DNA of 19,709 nt from assembly GCA_963581225.1 (NCBI GenBank), contig CAUZMW010000049.1, positions 1 to 19,709 of the forward strand, given 5' to 3'. Numbering within the stretch: the stretch's first letter is position 1; each line of letters opens with the position of its first letter. This stretch comes from SMWC01 sp963581225. GTDB lineage: Bacteria; Pseudomonadota; Gammaproteobacteria; Steroidobacterales; Rariloculaceae. The position numbers were made by a program, and so were the translations under genes. Positions 7,510-14,897 of the stretch are shown in pieces. Below the pieces are notes generated by a model. That model was given only the letters and a program-made list of their open reading frames with translations, was not told the origin of the DNA and did no database searches.

Positions 7510-7917
7510 ATGACAGCGCGCGCTCGGGTCCGTGCCATTCACGTTGGGAATCTGGTGGACGTTGAGTTTCTCCCGCCGGCTCGCTGCCGGGGCTGTGCGG
7601 GGTCTTGCACCTGGTTTCGAGCCCCGGATGCGGGCGAGCTCAGGCTGCGCGCCGCGGCCCCTGTCACGGTAGGGCAAACTGTGCAAGTCTCGCTGCCCGG
7701 CCGTTACGTTTTACTCGGCGCCGTTCTTCTGCACGGTCTGCCATGGGGCATGCTGCTGCTCGGCGCCATCACCGGTGCGCTGATCGGTGGCGACGATCTG
7801 AGTTGTCTTGTCGGCGCAGTGCTGGGATTTGTCGGGGCTTTGGCCGTTACGCCCGGCTGGCATCGTCAGCTCGAGACGAGAACTTCAGGCGAGCTCCGTG
7901 TCGTCCCGATGGCGTGA
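7510..7917 (+). CDS. rseC: RseC/MucC-family inner-membrane protein
   Basis: The 135-residue product has the RseC layout: a short cytoplasmic domain with a cysteine cluster (ARCRGCAGSC; Cys26, 29, 33), two adjoining transmembrane helices at about 68-93 and 96-115, and a short tail. RseC proteins are linked to sigma-E control, SoxR reduction and electron-transfer (Rnf/Rsx) systems in different bacteria; the exact role here is unknown. I prefer ATG 7510, which has GAGGA at 7501-7505 and gives the normal family N-terminus. ATG 7492 would add six residues. The gene follows rseB by 60 nt, and its stop overlaps the start of the glutaredoxin-like gene. Confidence 0.87.
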   Translation: MTARARVRAIHVGNLVDVEFLPPARCRGCAGSCTWFRAPDAGELRLRAAAPVTVGQTVQVSLPGRYVLLGAVLLHGLPWGMLLLGAITGALIGGDDLSCLVGAVLGFVGALAVTPGWHRQLETRTSGELRVVPMA

Positions 7918-8150
7918 AGATCCTGAATCTCTACAGCCGGCCCGGGTGTCACCTCTGCGATGAGTTGGCCGAGCAACTGGCGCCGCTGCTGCGCGGGCGG
8001 GCCGACGTTCGAGTCGCCGATATCGACGGTGACCGTGAATTGAAGAAGCGCTACGGGCTCAGAATACCGGTGCTGACGGCGGCCGATCGGGAGATTTCGG
8101 CGTATCCACTGGATATTAAAGCCGTCGAAGCCTATCTGGCCTCTCCATAG
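7914..8150 (+). CDS. Glutaredoxin-like protein (DUF836 family)
   Basis: This 78-residue thioredoxin-fold protein begins KILNLYSRPGCHLCDELAEQL. The CHLC redox pair (Cys12, Cys15) sits at the end of the first strand. It also shows the cis-Pro region RIPVLTA and a short C-terminal helix. This pattern matches the DUF836 glutaredoxin-like family, often found beside lepA or the sigma-E genes in gammaproteobacteria. The start is GTG 7914, overlapping the rseC stop (GTGA), so translation is probably coupled. The open frame extends upstream inside rseC, but that part is a shadow. The substrate is unknown; pairing with the cysteine cluster of RseC is an inference from adjacency only. Confidence 0.85.
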   Translation: MKILNLYSRPGCHLCDELAEQLAPLLRGRADVRVADIDGDRELKKRYGLRIPVLTAADREISAYPLDIKAVEAYLASP

Positions 8151-8184
8151 GCGATGGCCTTGTCGCGAGTCAGCCTTCCTGCAA

Positions 8185-8297
8185 ATGGCGGTCGCAATAG
8201 TCCATGGCTCGCTGCGCCTTACCCACCACGCGCTTATCGGGCGTTACTGCCAGCGGCTGCGTTCGCCACGAACTATTACACCCGCCGGTCATGGGCA
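8185..8297 (-). repeat. Dispersed 113-bp structured repeat, copy A
   Basis: This copy matches 16999-17111 at 107 of 113 positions. On the minus strand, UGUAAUAGUUCGUGGC (plus 8265-8280) can pair with GCCAUGGACUAUUGCG (plus 8193-8208) as a 16-bp stem including G-U pairs. An internal CGCC/GGUG hairpin is also possible. A further 7-nt pair, plus 8250-8256 with 8282-8288, would cross the main stem. The repeat lies in the 8151-8397 gap after the glutaredoxin-like gene and before lepA. I do not recognise the family. It is not likely to encode protein: the substitutions between the two copies do not look synonymous-biased. Confidence 0.85.
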
Positions 8298-8317
8298 CCT
8301 CAGGACCCGTACCCAGG

Positions 8318-8323
8318 TATAAT
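8318..8323 (+). promoter_or_regulatory. Candidate -10 box (TATAAT) for the lepA operon
   Basis: A perfect TATAAT lies 75 nt upstream of lepA, just after repeat copy A. The -35 region at normal spacing (about 8295-8300, GCACCT) is poor and overlaps the repeat's last bases. This is the best promoter-like sequence in the gap. Confidence 0.45.
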
Positions 8324-8397
8324 GCCGCCCTTTTTGCGCACCCCCATCCTCCACGAGGCCTCCGACTGAAGCGACAGGTGTAGCTATTCTTCTCCCT

Positions 8398-10191
8398 ATG
8401 AACCGAATCAGAAACTTCTCGATCATCGCTCATATCGACCATGGAAAGTCGACCCTCGCGGATCGGCTTATTCAGATCTGTGGTGGGTTAAGCGATCGGG
8501 AGATGGCGGACCAGGTGCTCGACTCCATGGATCTCGAACGGGAGCGCGGTATCACGATCAAGGCGCAGAGCGTCTCCCTGAATTATGAGGCGCAGGATGG
8601 CCAGACGTATCACCTCAATTTGATCGATACGCCGGGGCATGTAGATTTTTGCTACGAGGTGTCACGCTCTCTCGCCGCATGCGAAGGGGCACTACTTGTC
8701 GTGGACGCAGCCCAGGGCGTAGAGGCGCAGAGCGTCGCGAATTGTTATACGGCAATCAAGCAAGGTCTCGACGTCGTTCCAGTCATCAACAAGATCGATC
8801 TTCGTGCGGCGGATCCCGAGCGAGTCATCCAGGAAATCGAGGAGATCATCGGTATCGACGCTCAGGACGCTTTGAGAATCAGCGCGAAGACTGGCGAAGG
8901 TATTATGGATCTTCTCGAGCATATTATTGTGGCGGTTCCGCCTCCCGAGGGCGATCGCGACGAACCGTTGCAGGCGCTGATCATCGACTCATGGTTCGAT
9001 GCGTATGTCGGCGTTGTGTCGCTGGTCAAAGTGGTTAACGGCGCTCTGCGGCGGGGAGGGCGGATTGAAGTTCTCTCGACCGAGCGTCGCCACACGGTCG
9101 ACCGTCTAGGCGTGTTTACACCGAAGATGAGCGATCGGGAGGCTTTGCGCGCGGGCGAAGTCGGGTACGTCATCGCCGGCATCAGAGAAATCAACGGTGC
9201 GCCGGTCGGGGATACTCTTCGCGATGCGGGAGCAGTGGATACCTTGCCGCTGCCAGGATTCGAGCGCATTCGACCCAGAGTGTTCGCCGGCATGTTCCCG
9301 ATCAACTCCGAGGACTTCGAAGCGTTTCGGGATGCTCTGGGAAAACTCCAGCTGAACGATGCTGCGTTTCATTTCGAGCCGGAAGGAAGCGCGGCGTTGG
9401 GGTTCGGGTTTCGCTGCGGCTTTCTTGGGATGCTGCACCTGGAAATCGTCCAGGAGCGGTTGGAGCGGGAGTACGCCTTGGAGTTGATCTCGACCGCACC
9501 GACCGTGGTGTACGAGATTCAGGCAGCTAACGGTGACGTACTGAAGGTCGAAAATCCGGCGCAACTTCCCGAGCCCAATCAGATCGAGGAAATTCGTGAG
9601 CCGATCATCCTGGCGACTTTTCTACTGCCGCAGGAATTCGTCGGTGCCGTTATTAAGCTCTGTATGGAGAAGCGCGGCGTGCAGAAACGGCTCCAGTATT
9701 TAGGTAATCAAGTCTCCATCGATTACGAATTGCCTCTGGCGGAAGTCGTGCTGGATTTCTTCGACCGGTTGAAGTCCGTCAGTCGTGGCTACGCGTCGTT
9801 CGACTATCAGTTCCTTCGTTTTGAAGCCGCCGACCTTGTGAAGCTGGATATACTGATCAACAGTGAGCGCGTCGATGCGATGTCCATCATCGTGCATCGA
9901 GATCGCGCGGATAGGCGCGGGCGGCAGCTTGTGGAGACGCTTCGAAAAGTCATTCCCCGACAGCAATTCGAGGTCGCAATTCAGGCGGCAATCGGTGCGC
10001 AGATCATCGCACGTAGTACGGTCAAGGCGCTGCGTAAGGATGTCACGGCTAAACTCTATGGTGGGGATGTCACCAGGAAGCGCAAACTTCTTGAAAAGCA
10101 AAAGGCCGGCAAGCGCAGGATGAAGCAGTTCGGCGCGGTTGAAATTCCACAGGAAGCCTTTCTAGCTGTCTTGCAGGGCGATAGAAAATGA
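8398..10191 (+). CDS. lepA: Elongation factor 4 (LepA), ribosome back-translocase GTPase
   Basis: This 597-residue translational GTPase has the normal family length. G1 is AHIDHGKST (11-19), G2 is RGITIK, G3 is DTPGH (77-81) and G4 is NKID (131-134). The LepA-specific C-terminal domain is recognisable, with AKLYGGDVTRKRKLLEKQK and GKRRMKQFGAVEIPQEAF. The protein binds ribosomes and influences elongation and 30S biogenesis. It starts at ATG 8398; the Shine-Dalgarno is weak (AGGTG is far upstream). It leads the run lepA-lepB-DUF4845-rnc-era-recO-pdxJ-acpS, an order conserved in gammaproteobacteria. Confidence 0.97.
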   Translation: MNRIRNFSIIAHIDHGKSTLADRLIQICGGLSDREMADQVLDSMDLERERGITIKAQSVSLNYEAQDGQTYHLNLIDTPGHVDFCYEVSRSLAACEGALLVVDAAQGVEAQSVANCYTAIKQGLDVVPVINKIDLRAADPERVIQEIEEIIGIDAQDALRISAKTGEGIMDLLEHIIVAVPPPEGDRDEPLQALIIDSWFDAYVGVVSLVKVVNGALRRGGRIEVLSTERRHTVDRLGVFTPKMSDREALRAGEVGYVIAGIREINGAPVGDTLRDAGAVDTLPLPGFERIRPRVFAGMFPINSEDFEAFRDALGKLQLNDAAFHFEPEGSAALGFGFRCGFLGMLHLEIVQERLEREYALELISTAPTVVYEIQAANGDVLKVENPAQLPEPNQIEEIREPIILATFLLPQEFVGAVIKLCMEKRGVQKRLQYLGNQVSIDYELPLAEVVLDFFDRLKSVSRGYASFDYQFLRFEAADLVKLDILINSERVDAMSIIVHRDRADRRGRQLVETLRKVIPRQQFEVAIQAAIGAQIIARSTVKALRKDVTAKLYGGDVTRKRKLLEKQKAGKRRMKQFGAVEIPQEAFLAVLQGDRK

Positions 10192-10237
10192 CCAATACTC
10201 CGCAGCGGCTGGAGCTTTAGACACAGGACCGATCCCT

Positions 10238-11023
10238 TTGGACTTCGCATTAATTCTTGTTGTCGCTACCTTCCTCACCGGGTTGATCTGGGCGTTCGAT
10301 GCGCTAATTCTGAAGCGGCGGCGAGGCGCCAGGAGCGGAGCCGGGCACTCCACATCTGGGAGTGAGCCGGTTGTGGTGGAGTACGCCCGCTCGTTTTTTC
10401 CTGTTCTTCTGCTGGTGCTGGTACTCAGATCGTTCCTATTCGAGCCCTTCAGAATTCCCTCCGGATCGATGATGCCCACATTATTGGAGGGAGATTTCAT
10501 TTTTGTGAACAAGTTCACGTATGGATTGCGGCTCCCGGTTATAAATACCAAGATATTCGAGATTGGTGAGCCTGAGTACGGCGATGTGGTCGTGTTTAAG
10601 CTGCCGTCCGACCCCCGTATTAACTACATCAAGCGGGTTGTCGGTCTTCCAGGTGATGTGGTGACCTACGACCAGGGTAGCAAGCGGCTGCAGATCAACG
10701 GCCAATCGATACCCCTCGACATGCTTGGTTCCTATGAAGAGAATTCGGGACTGCAGCTGGCTCGCGAAGGACTCGGTGACGGCGATCATTTGTTGCTGCT
10801 CACCCGAGATCGGCTTAGCCCGGGCGGGACCTATGTGGTGCCGGAAGGGCACTATTTCGTGATGGGAGACAATCGCGACAATAGTAGAGACAGCCGCTTT
10901 GAGGGCGTCCGGTTTATCCCGGAATATCGCCTGGTTGGAAAGGCCGTGCGCGTCTGGATGAACTGGCGTTGGCCCGCCCAAGGAGGACCGTTATGGAATC
11001 GCATCGGCGACCGTATCGACTAA
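10238..11023 (+). CDS. lepB: Signal peptidase I (LepB)
   Basis: This 261-residue inner-membrane serine protease removes signal peptides from exported proteins. Two transmembrane segments are visible at about 3-25 and 49-68, followed by the catalytic box FRIPSGSMMPTL (nucleophile Ser77). The general-base region is YIKRVVGLPGD (Lys132) and the conserved late motif is GDNRDNSRDSR. The start appears to be TTG 10238, with AGGA nine nt upstream (10225-10228); I see no ATG that gives a complete N-terminal helix. The 46-nt gap after lepA holds no terminator. Its last 31 nt overlap the following DUF4845 gene. Confidence 0.95.
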   Translation: MDFALILVVATFLTGLIWAFDALILKRRRGARSGAGHSTSGSEPVVVEYARSFFPVLLLVLVLRSFLFEPFRIPSGSMMPTLLEGDFIFVNKFTYGLRLPVINTKIFEIGEPEYGDVVVFKLPSDPRINYIKRVVGLPGDVVTYDQGSKRLQINGQSIPLDMLGSYEENSGLQLAREGLGDGDHLLLLTRDRLSPGGTYVVPEGHYFVMGDNRDNSRDSRFEGVRFIPEYRLVGKAVRVWMNWRWPAQGGPLWNRIGDRID

Positions 11024-11394
11024 CAGGCCCAAGCCACCAGCGTCAGGCAGGCATCACTGCGCTGGGCTTTCTACTGCTCGCGACCTTGTTCGGCTCGGTC
11101 GGCCTGGCGGCGTTGAAGATTACACCGTTGTATCTCGAGAGCGTAAGGCTCAAGACCGTCCTGGCGGGTCTGAAGGAAGAGCTGGATGGTGCAGGCACGA
11201 CGGCCGGTATTCTGCGGCTCAATCTTGCCAGCCGGCTCTATGTCGAGGGGATCGTCCTGGGTCCCGAGGCCGTAAAGATTACGCCCGGGACGAACGGTTA
11301 CAACGTGCTCGTTCAGTATGATAATCGCACTCGGTTTGTTGGCAACATCTGGTTCCTGGTTGTCGTCGATGAGCAAATAGAGATTCGCCGGTGA
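10993..11394 (+). CDS. DUF4845 single-pass membrane protein
   Basis: This 133-residue protein has one N-terminal transmembrane helix at about 19-38 (GITALGFLLLATLFGSVGL). A periplasmic domain follows, containing ALKITPLYLESVRLKTVL and, near the end, NRTRFVGNIWFLVV. This matches the DUF4845 family usually encoded between lepB and rnc in gammaproteobacteria and betaproteobacteria; its function is not known. The start is ATG 10993, chosen because AAGGAGG (10980-10986) sits 6 nt upstream inside lepB. ATG 10969 would extend it by 8 residues. The stop overlaps the GTG of rnc. Confidence 0.85.
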   Translation: MESHRRPYRLTGPSHQRQAGITALGFLLLATLFGSVGLAALKITPLYLESVRLKTVLAGLKEELDGAGTTAGILRLNLASRLYVEGIVLGPEAVKITPGTNGYNVLVQYDNRTRFVGNIWFLVVVDEQIEIRR

Positions 11395-12077
11395 CAGATC
11401 GGCTACGTTGGGCCGAGCAGCATCTACAATATCGTTTTCAACATCCAGAACTATTAGAGCAGGCGCTTACTCACCGCAGCGCCTCCCCACAGAACAATGA
11501 GCGGCTCGAGTTCCTTGGCGATTCGCTTCTAAACTTTGCGGTCGCGCGGCGACTATACGAATTACATCCATCGGAACCGGAAGGAAATCTCAGTCGCTTA
11601 CGCGCGGAATTGGTTAAGGGCGTCACGTTAGCGGAACTCGGGAGGGAGCTGACGTTGGCGCCACAGATCATTCTTGGGCCGGGCGAGCATAGCTCAGGTG
11701 GTGCGTGCCGCGACTCGATACTCGCGAACGCCATAGAGGCCGTCATCGGCGCGGTTTTTCTCGACGGCGGTTTTGAGGTCGCCGATAGGTGTGTCACACG
11801 CCTGTTTGCCGAGCGACTCGAGCGGCTACCTGACGCAGGTAGCCTGAAGGATGCGAAGTCGAAGCTTCAGGAATGGCTCCAGGGGCGCGGTCTCGGGCTG
11901 CCGGTTTACACAGTAGAATCTGTCTCTGGCGACCCTCATCGACGATCCTTTGTCGTCGTGTGCGAAGTAGCCGAAATATCGGCCCGTATAGAGGGGCAAG
12001 GTCAAAGTCGTCGGCAGGCCGAACAAAATGCCGCGGAACAGATGCTCTTGATATTAGACAGTGACAGCAACAGATAA
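11391..12077 (+). CDS. rnc: Ribonuclease III
   Basis: This 228-residue endonuclease processes rRNA precursors and cleaves double-stranded RNA. The catalytic domain has the signature NNERLEFLGDS (Glu37, Glu40, Asp44) and Glu64. The second metal-binding segment reads SILANAIEAVIGAVFLDGG, so the usual Asp (E. coli Asp114) is Asn113 here, while Glu116 (E. coli Glu117) is kept. The double-stranded RNA-binding domain spans about 155-225, ending in QGQSRRQAEQNAAEQMLL. It starts at GTG 11391, overlapping the DUF4845 stop. Its last 17 nt overlap era, so coupling with era is likely, as in E. coli. Confidence 0.95.
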   Translation: MTDRLRWAEQHLQYRFQHPELLEQALTHRSASPQNNERLEFLGDSLLNFAVARRLYELHPSEPEGNLSRLRAELVKGVTLAELGRELTLAPQIILGPGEHSSGGACRDSILANAIEAVIGAVFLDGGFEVADRCVTRLFAERLERLPDAGSLKDAKSKLQEWLQGRGLGLPVYTVESVSGDPHRRSFVVVCEVAEISARIEGQGQSRRQAEQNAAEQMLLILDSDSNR

Positions 12078-12972
12078 CCCCCGCTGCGGTTACGTCGCGA
12101 TTGTCGGGCGACCGAATGTCGGCAAATCAACGCTGTTGAATGCTCTGGTCGGCGAGAAAGTCAGTATCGTTAGTACGAAAGCGCACACGACCCGGCATCG
12201 AATTCTCGGCGTGCTGAATCGCGGCTCAGATCAGGTGATCTTCATGGATACACCGGGGCTACAGCGTGACAGAAAGCACGCGCTGCATCGGTTGATGGCG
12301 AGAACGATCAATCAGGCTCTGGCCGACGCGGACATCACGCTGATGGTGATTGAGGCGCCGAAGTTTACCCGACAGGATCGCCAGCTCGCGGAGCTGCTCC
12401 GGGACTCTGCGGATAGGACGATTCTGGTCCTGAACAAGGTCGACTCGATCGGAGCGAAATCCGAACTTCTGCCGATTCTGGAATCGCTAGGGGCTGAGTA
12501 TCCGTTTAGTGCGTTCGTGCCGATCTCGGCGCGTAGCGGCACGAACCTGGGCGGGTTGTTGGCCGAGATCCTTCGGCGGCTTCCGGACGGGCCGCCGTTA
12601 TTTCCGCGTGAGATGTTGACTGATCGAAATATGCAGTTCCGAATTGCGGAGGTGATACGCGAGAAGTTACTAACCGTATTGCACCAGGAGGTGCCCTATG
12701 GCCTGACGGTCGAAGTGGAACACGTCGGGAAGCGGGGCGAGAATCAGACGTTGATACATGCGTTGATCTGGATTGAAAGCAGGAGCCACAAGGCTATCGT
12801 TATCGGCAAAGGTGGTAGAGTTCTTAAGGTAGTTGGCAGCGCAGCCCGCCAGGAGCTGACGGGATTAGTCGGTGAGCGAGTTCACCTCGAACTCTGGGTC
12901 AAAGTACGCGAGAACTGGGCCGACAGTGAGCGGGACCTGAGGAGTTTGGGGTTCGATCTGGGAACTCTTTGA
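12061..12972 (+). CDS. era: GTPase Era
   Basis: This 303-residue GTPase binds 16S rRNA and monitors 30S subunit assembly. It shows G1 GRPNVGKS (16-23), the TTRHRILG switch region, G3 DTPG (63-66) and G4 NKVD (125-128). The C-terminal KH domain contains VIGKGGRVLKVVG and ERVHLELWVKVRENW, typical of Era. It starts at GTG 12061 inside the 3' end of rnc. A short hairpin lies just after the stop, and recO follows in the same direction. Confidence 0.97.
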   Translation: MTATDNPRCGYVAIVGRPNVGKSTLLNALVGEKVSIVSTKAHTTRHRILGVLNRGSDQVIFMDTPGLQRDRKHALHRLMARTINQALADADITLMVIEAPKFTRQDRQLAELLRDSADRTILVLNKVDSIGAKSELLPILESLGAEYPFSAFVPISARSGTNLGGLLAEILRRLPDGPPLFPREMLTDRNMQFRIAEVIREKLLTVLHQEVPYGLTVEVEHVGKRGENQTLIHALIWIESRSHKAIVIGKGGRVLKVVGSAARQELTGLVGERVHLELWVKVRENWADSERDLRSLGFDLGTL

Positions 12973-12976
12973 GACT

Positions 12977-12997
12977 CCCGCTGCGACGCAGCGCGGG
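12977..12997 (+). other. Short GC-rich hairpin between era and recO
   Basis: CCCGCTGC-GAC-GCAGC(GC)GGG can form an 8-bp stem with a 2-nt bulge, starting 4 nt after the era stop. No T-run follows, so it is not a standard terminator. It could modulate readthrough or recO translation. Confidence 0.35.
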
Positions 12998-13029
12998 TCG
13001 AATGGATGCGGGGTGTATCGTCTTCGATC

Positions 13030-13764
13030 ATGACCGATAGAGAAAGCGTCGAGCTGGAGCATGCCTACGTCTTGCATCAGCGCCCGTATCGAAACACCAG
13101 TCAGATTATTGAGTGTCTGACCTACAACCACGGCTTGGTGGCCTTGGTTGCCCAGGGATCGCGGCGTCCGAAAAGCGGTCAGCGAGCGATCCTACAGCCC
13201 TTCCTGCTGCTGCAGATCTCATGGATACGTCGAGGCGATCTTGGTCGTCTGACACACGTCGAGCTGGTACCGCCGGCGAGCGAGCTCAGCGGCGAGAGAC
13301 TGCTCGCCGGGTTCTATCTCAATGAACTGTTGTTGCGCCTAATGGCCAGAGGCGATGCCAATGTCCCGGTCTTCTCCTGTTATAGTCGAGCTCTCGCCGA
13401 TCTCATGATTCGAGCCAAGACCTCGAGGGTGCTCCGACTGTTCGAGCTGCGCCTTCTCGAAGCGTTGGGCTACGGGCTCAACTTGGGTCACGACGTTGAG
13501 ACGGGAGCGCCGATTTCCGCGGAGCGCTGCTACCATTTCATACCGGAACGCGGCTTCCGATCTGAGTCAGAGCTTACGAATGGAGAAGACTACTATTCGG
13601 GGCGCGACCTTATTTCACTACAGGATGGAACACTGGATGATGACAATAGTCTGCGAGCAGCGAAGCGGTTGCTGTCGACAGCGCTACGCGTCTATCTCGG
13701 GGAGCGGCCGTTGAAAACGCGGTTGGTTCTCAGAGACATCCTAGATCGGGGCGTGGAGCTATGA
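13030..13764 (+). CDS. recO: DNA repair protein RecO
   Basis: The 244-residue product, from ATG 13030, has the RecO OB-fold opening VELEHAYVLHQRPYRNTSQI. It is followed by ECLTYNHGLVALVAQGSRRP and the helical middle segment GERLLAGFYLNELLLRLM. RecO works with RecR (and RecF) to load RecA onto SSB-coated single-stranded DNA. The C-terminal zinc-finger cysteines of some RecO proteins are not evident. ATG 13006 would add eight residues; I prefer 13030 because homologues begin close to this point. The stop overlaps pdxJ (ATGA). Confidence 0.92.
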   Translation: MTDRESVELEHAYVLHQRPYRNTSQIIECLTYNHGLVALVAQGSRRPKSGQRAILQPFLLLQISWIRRGDLGRLTHVELVPPASELSGERLLAGFYLNELLLRLMARGDANVPVFSCYSRALADLMIRAKTSRVLRLFELRLLEALGYGLNLGHDVETGAPISAERCYHFIPERGFRSESELTNGEDYYSGRDLISLQDGTLDDDNSLRAAKRLLSTALRVYLGERPLKTRLVLRDILDRGVEL

Positions 13765-14498
13765 GCCAGCACGCACCTATCCTGTTGGGCGTCAATGTCG
13801 ATCATGTGGCGACGCTTCGCCAGGCTCGCGGCACGCGTTATCCGGATCCGGTGTCGGCTGCGCTGCTGGCTGAACGAGCAGGCGCGGACAGTATCACTAT
13901 CCATCTGCGCGAAGACCGACGCCATATCCAAGAGCGGGATCTGCAAGTCATGGGACGCGTAGTGGAAACTCGCGTGAATCTCGAGATGGCCGTTACGGAG
14001 TCGATGCTGGCTATCGCTGTCGACGCCCAACCGGCAGATTGCTGCCTGGTGCCGGAAAGTCGGCAGGAATTGACCACGGAAGGCGGACTGGATGTTGCCG
14101 GTCAGTCCGACAGGATCACGGCGGCATGCGCACAGCTCGAGTCAGCCGGCATCCGGACGTCGTTGTTCATCGACCCGGAGCCGGAACAGCTTGAAGCAAG
14201 CCTGGCTTGTGGCGCAATCGTGGTTGAATTACACACAGGCGCGTACACCGATGCCAGTGACTCCGCAGTTCAGACTCGCGAGTTAACGAGGATCACGACG
14301 GCCGCTGAGCTCGGAACAAGACTTGGTCTGCGAGTCCACGCCGGTCACGGGCTCCACTATCACAACGTGCAGCCGATCGCGGCTATAGCGGGGATAGTTG
14401 AACTCAATATCGGTCATTCGATCGTCGCCAGAGCGATCTTCGATGGCCTTGCCAAAGCAGTCGCGGACATGAAGGCGCTCATGCAGGAAGTTCGCTGA
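13761..14498 (+). CDS. pdxJ: Pyridoxine 5'-phosphate synthase
   Basis: This 245-residue TIM-barrel enzyme condenses 1-deoxyxylulose 5-phosphate with 3-amino-2-oxopropyl phosphate to make pyridoxine 5'-phosphate. Conserved blocks are GVNVDHVATLRQARGTRYPDP, ITIHLREDRRHIQERD, TRVNLEMAVTESM and VHAGHGLHYHNV, covering the substrate and phosphate sites. Length is normal. It starts at ATG 13761, overlapping the recO stop, and is followed by acpS two nt later. The recO-pdxJ-acpS order is the standard gammaproteobacterial one. Confidence 0.97.
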   Translation: MSQHAPILLGVNVDHVATLRQARGTRYPDPVSAALLAERAGADSITIHLREDRRHIQERDLQVMGRVVETRVNLEMAVTESMLAIAVDAQPADCCLVPESRQELTTEGGLDVAGQSDRITAACAQLESAGIRTSLFIDPEPEQLEASLACGAIVVELHTGAYTDASDSAVQTRELTRITTAAELGTRLGLRVHAGHGLHYHNVQPIAAIAGIVELNIGHSIVARAIFDGLAKAVADMKALMQEVR

Positions 14499-14500
14499 GG

Positions 14501-14896
14501 ATGGTTTTCGGCGTCGGTACCGATATTGTGCAGTCGTCTCGCGTCGAGAAGATCTGGCAGCGATTCGGGGAACGCTTCGCGGATCGGCTACTGTTGAGCG
14601 AAGAGCGTGAGTTGTTCGATGTGAACAAGCGTCCCGTGCGGTTTCTCTCCATGCGTTTTGCGATCAAGGAAGCCGTGGTGAAGGCGATGGGAACGGGATT
14701 CGCTCACGGCATGTGGATTCGAGATGTCGGCATGGTACCGAACGCCTGGGGTCAGCCGCAGATAATCTATTCGGCAAGAGGGCGCGGAATGTGCGAGCGC
14801 CTCGGTATCGGTGATGGGCATGTTTCCGTGACAGACGAAGCCGGCCTTGTCGTTGCGATCGCCGTATTGATGCGTGCGGCCGACTCGGGAAGTTGA
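14501..14896 (+). CDS. acpS: Holo-[acyl-carrier-protein] synthase
   Basis: This 131-residue phosphopantetheinyl transferase activates acyl carrier protein for fatty-acid synthesis. It has the magnesium-binding motif VGTDIV (Asp8) and the signature FAIKEAVVKAMGTG (Glu57), followed by VSVTDEAGLVVAIAVL at the C-terminus. The length agrees with the family. A GAGG sequence precedes ATG 14501, which lies two nt after the pdxJ stop. The next gene begins one nt after its own stop if GTG 14898 is used. Confidence 0.95.
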   Translation: MVFGVGTDIVQSSRVEKIWQRFGERFADRLLLSEERELFDVNKRPVRFLSMRFAIKEAVVKAMGTGFAHGMWIRDVGMVPNAWGQPQIIYSARGRGMCERLGIGDGHVSVTDEAGLVVAIAVLMRAADSGS

Positions 14897-14897
14897 A

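Noticed and set aside
8170..8442. Minus-strand 90-codon open frame across repeat copy A
   Set aside because: It is a by-product of the repeat. Its similarity to the frame over copy B is explained by DNA identity, and the substitutions between copies mostly change amino acids.
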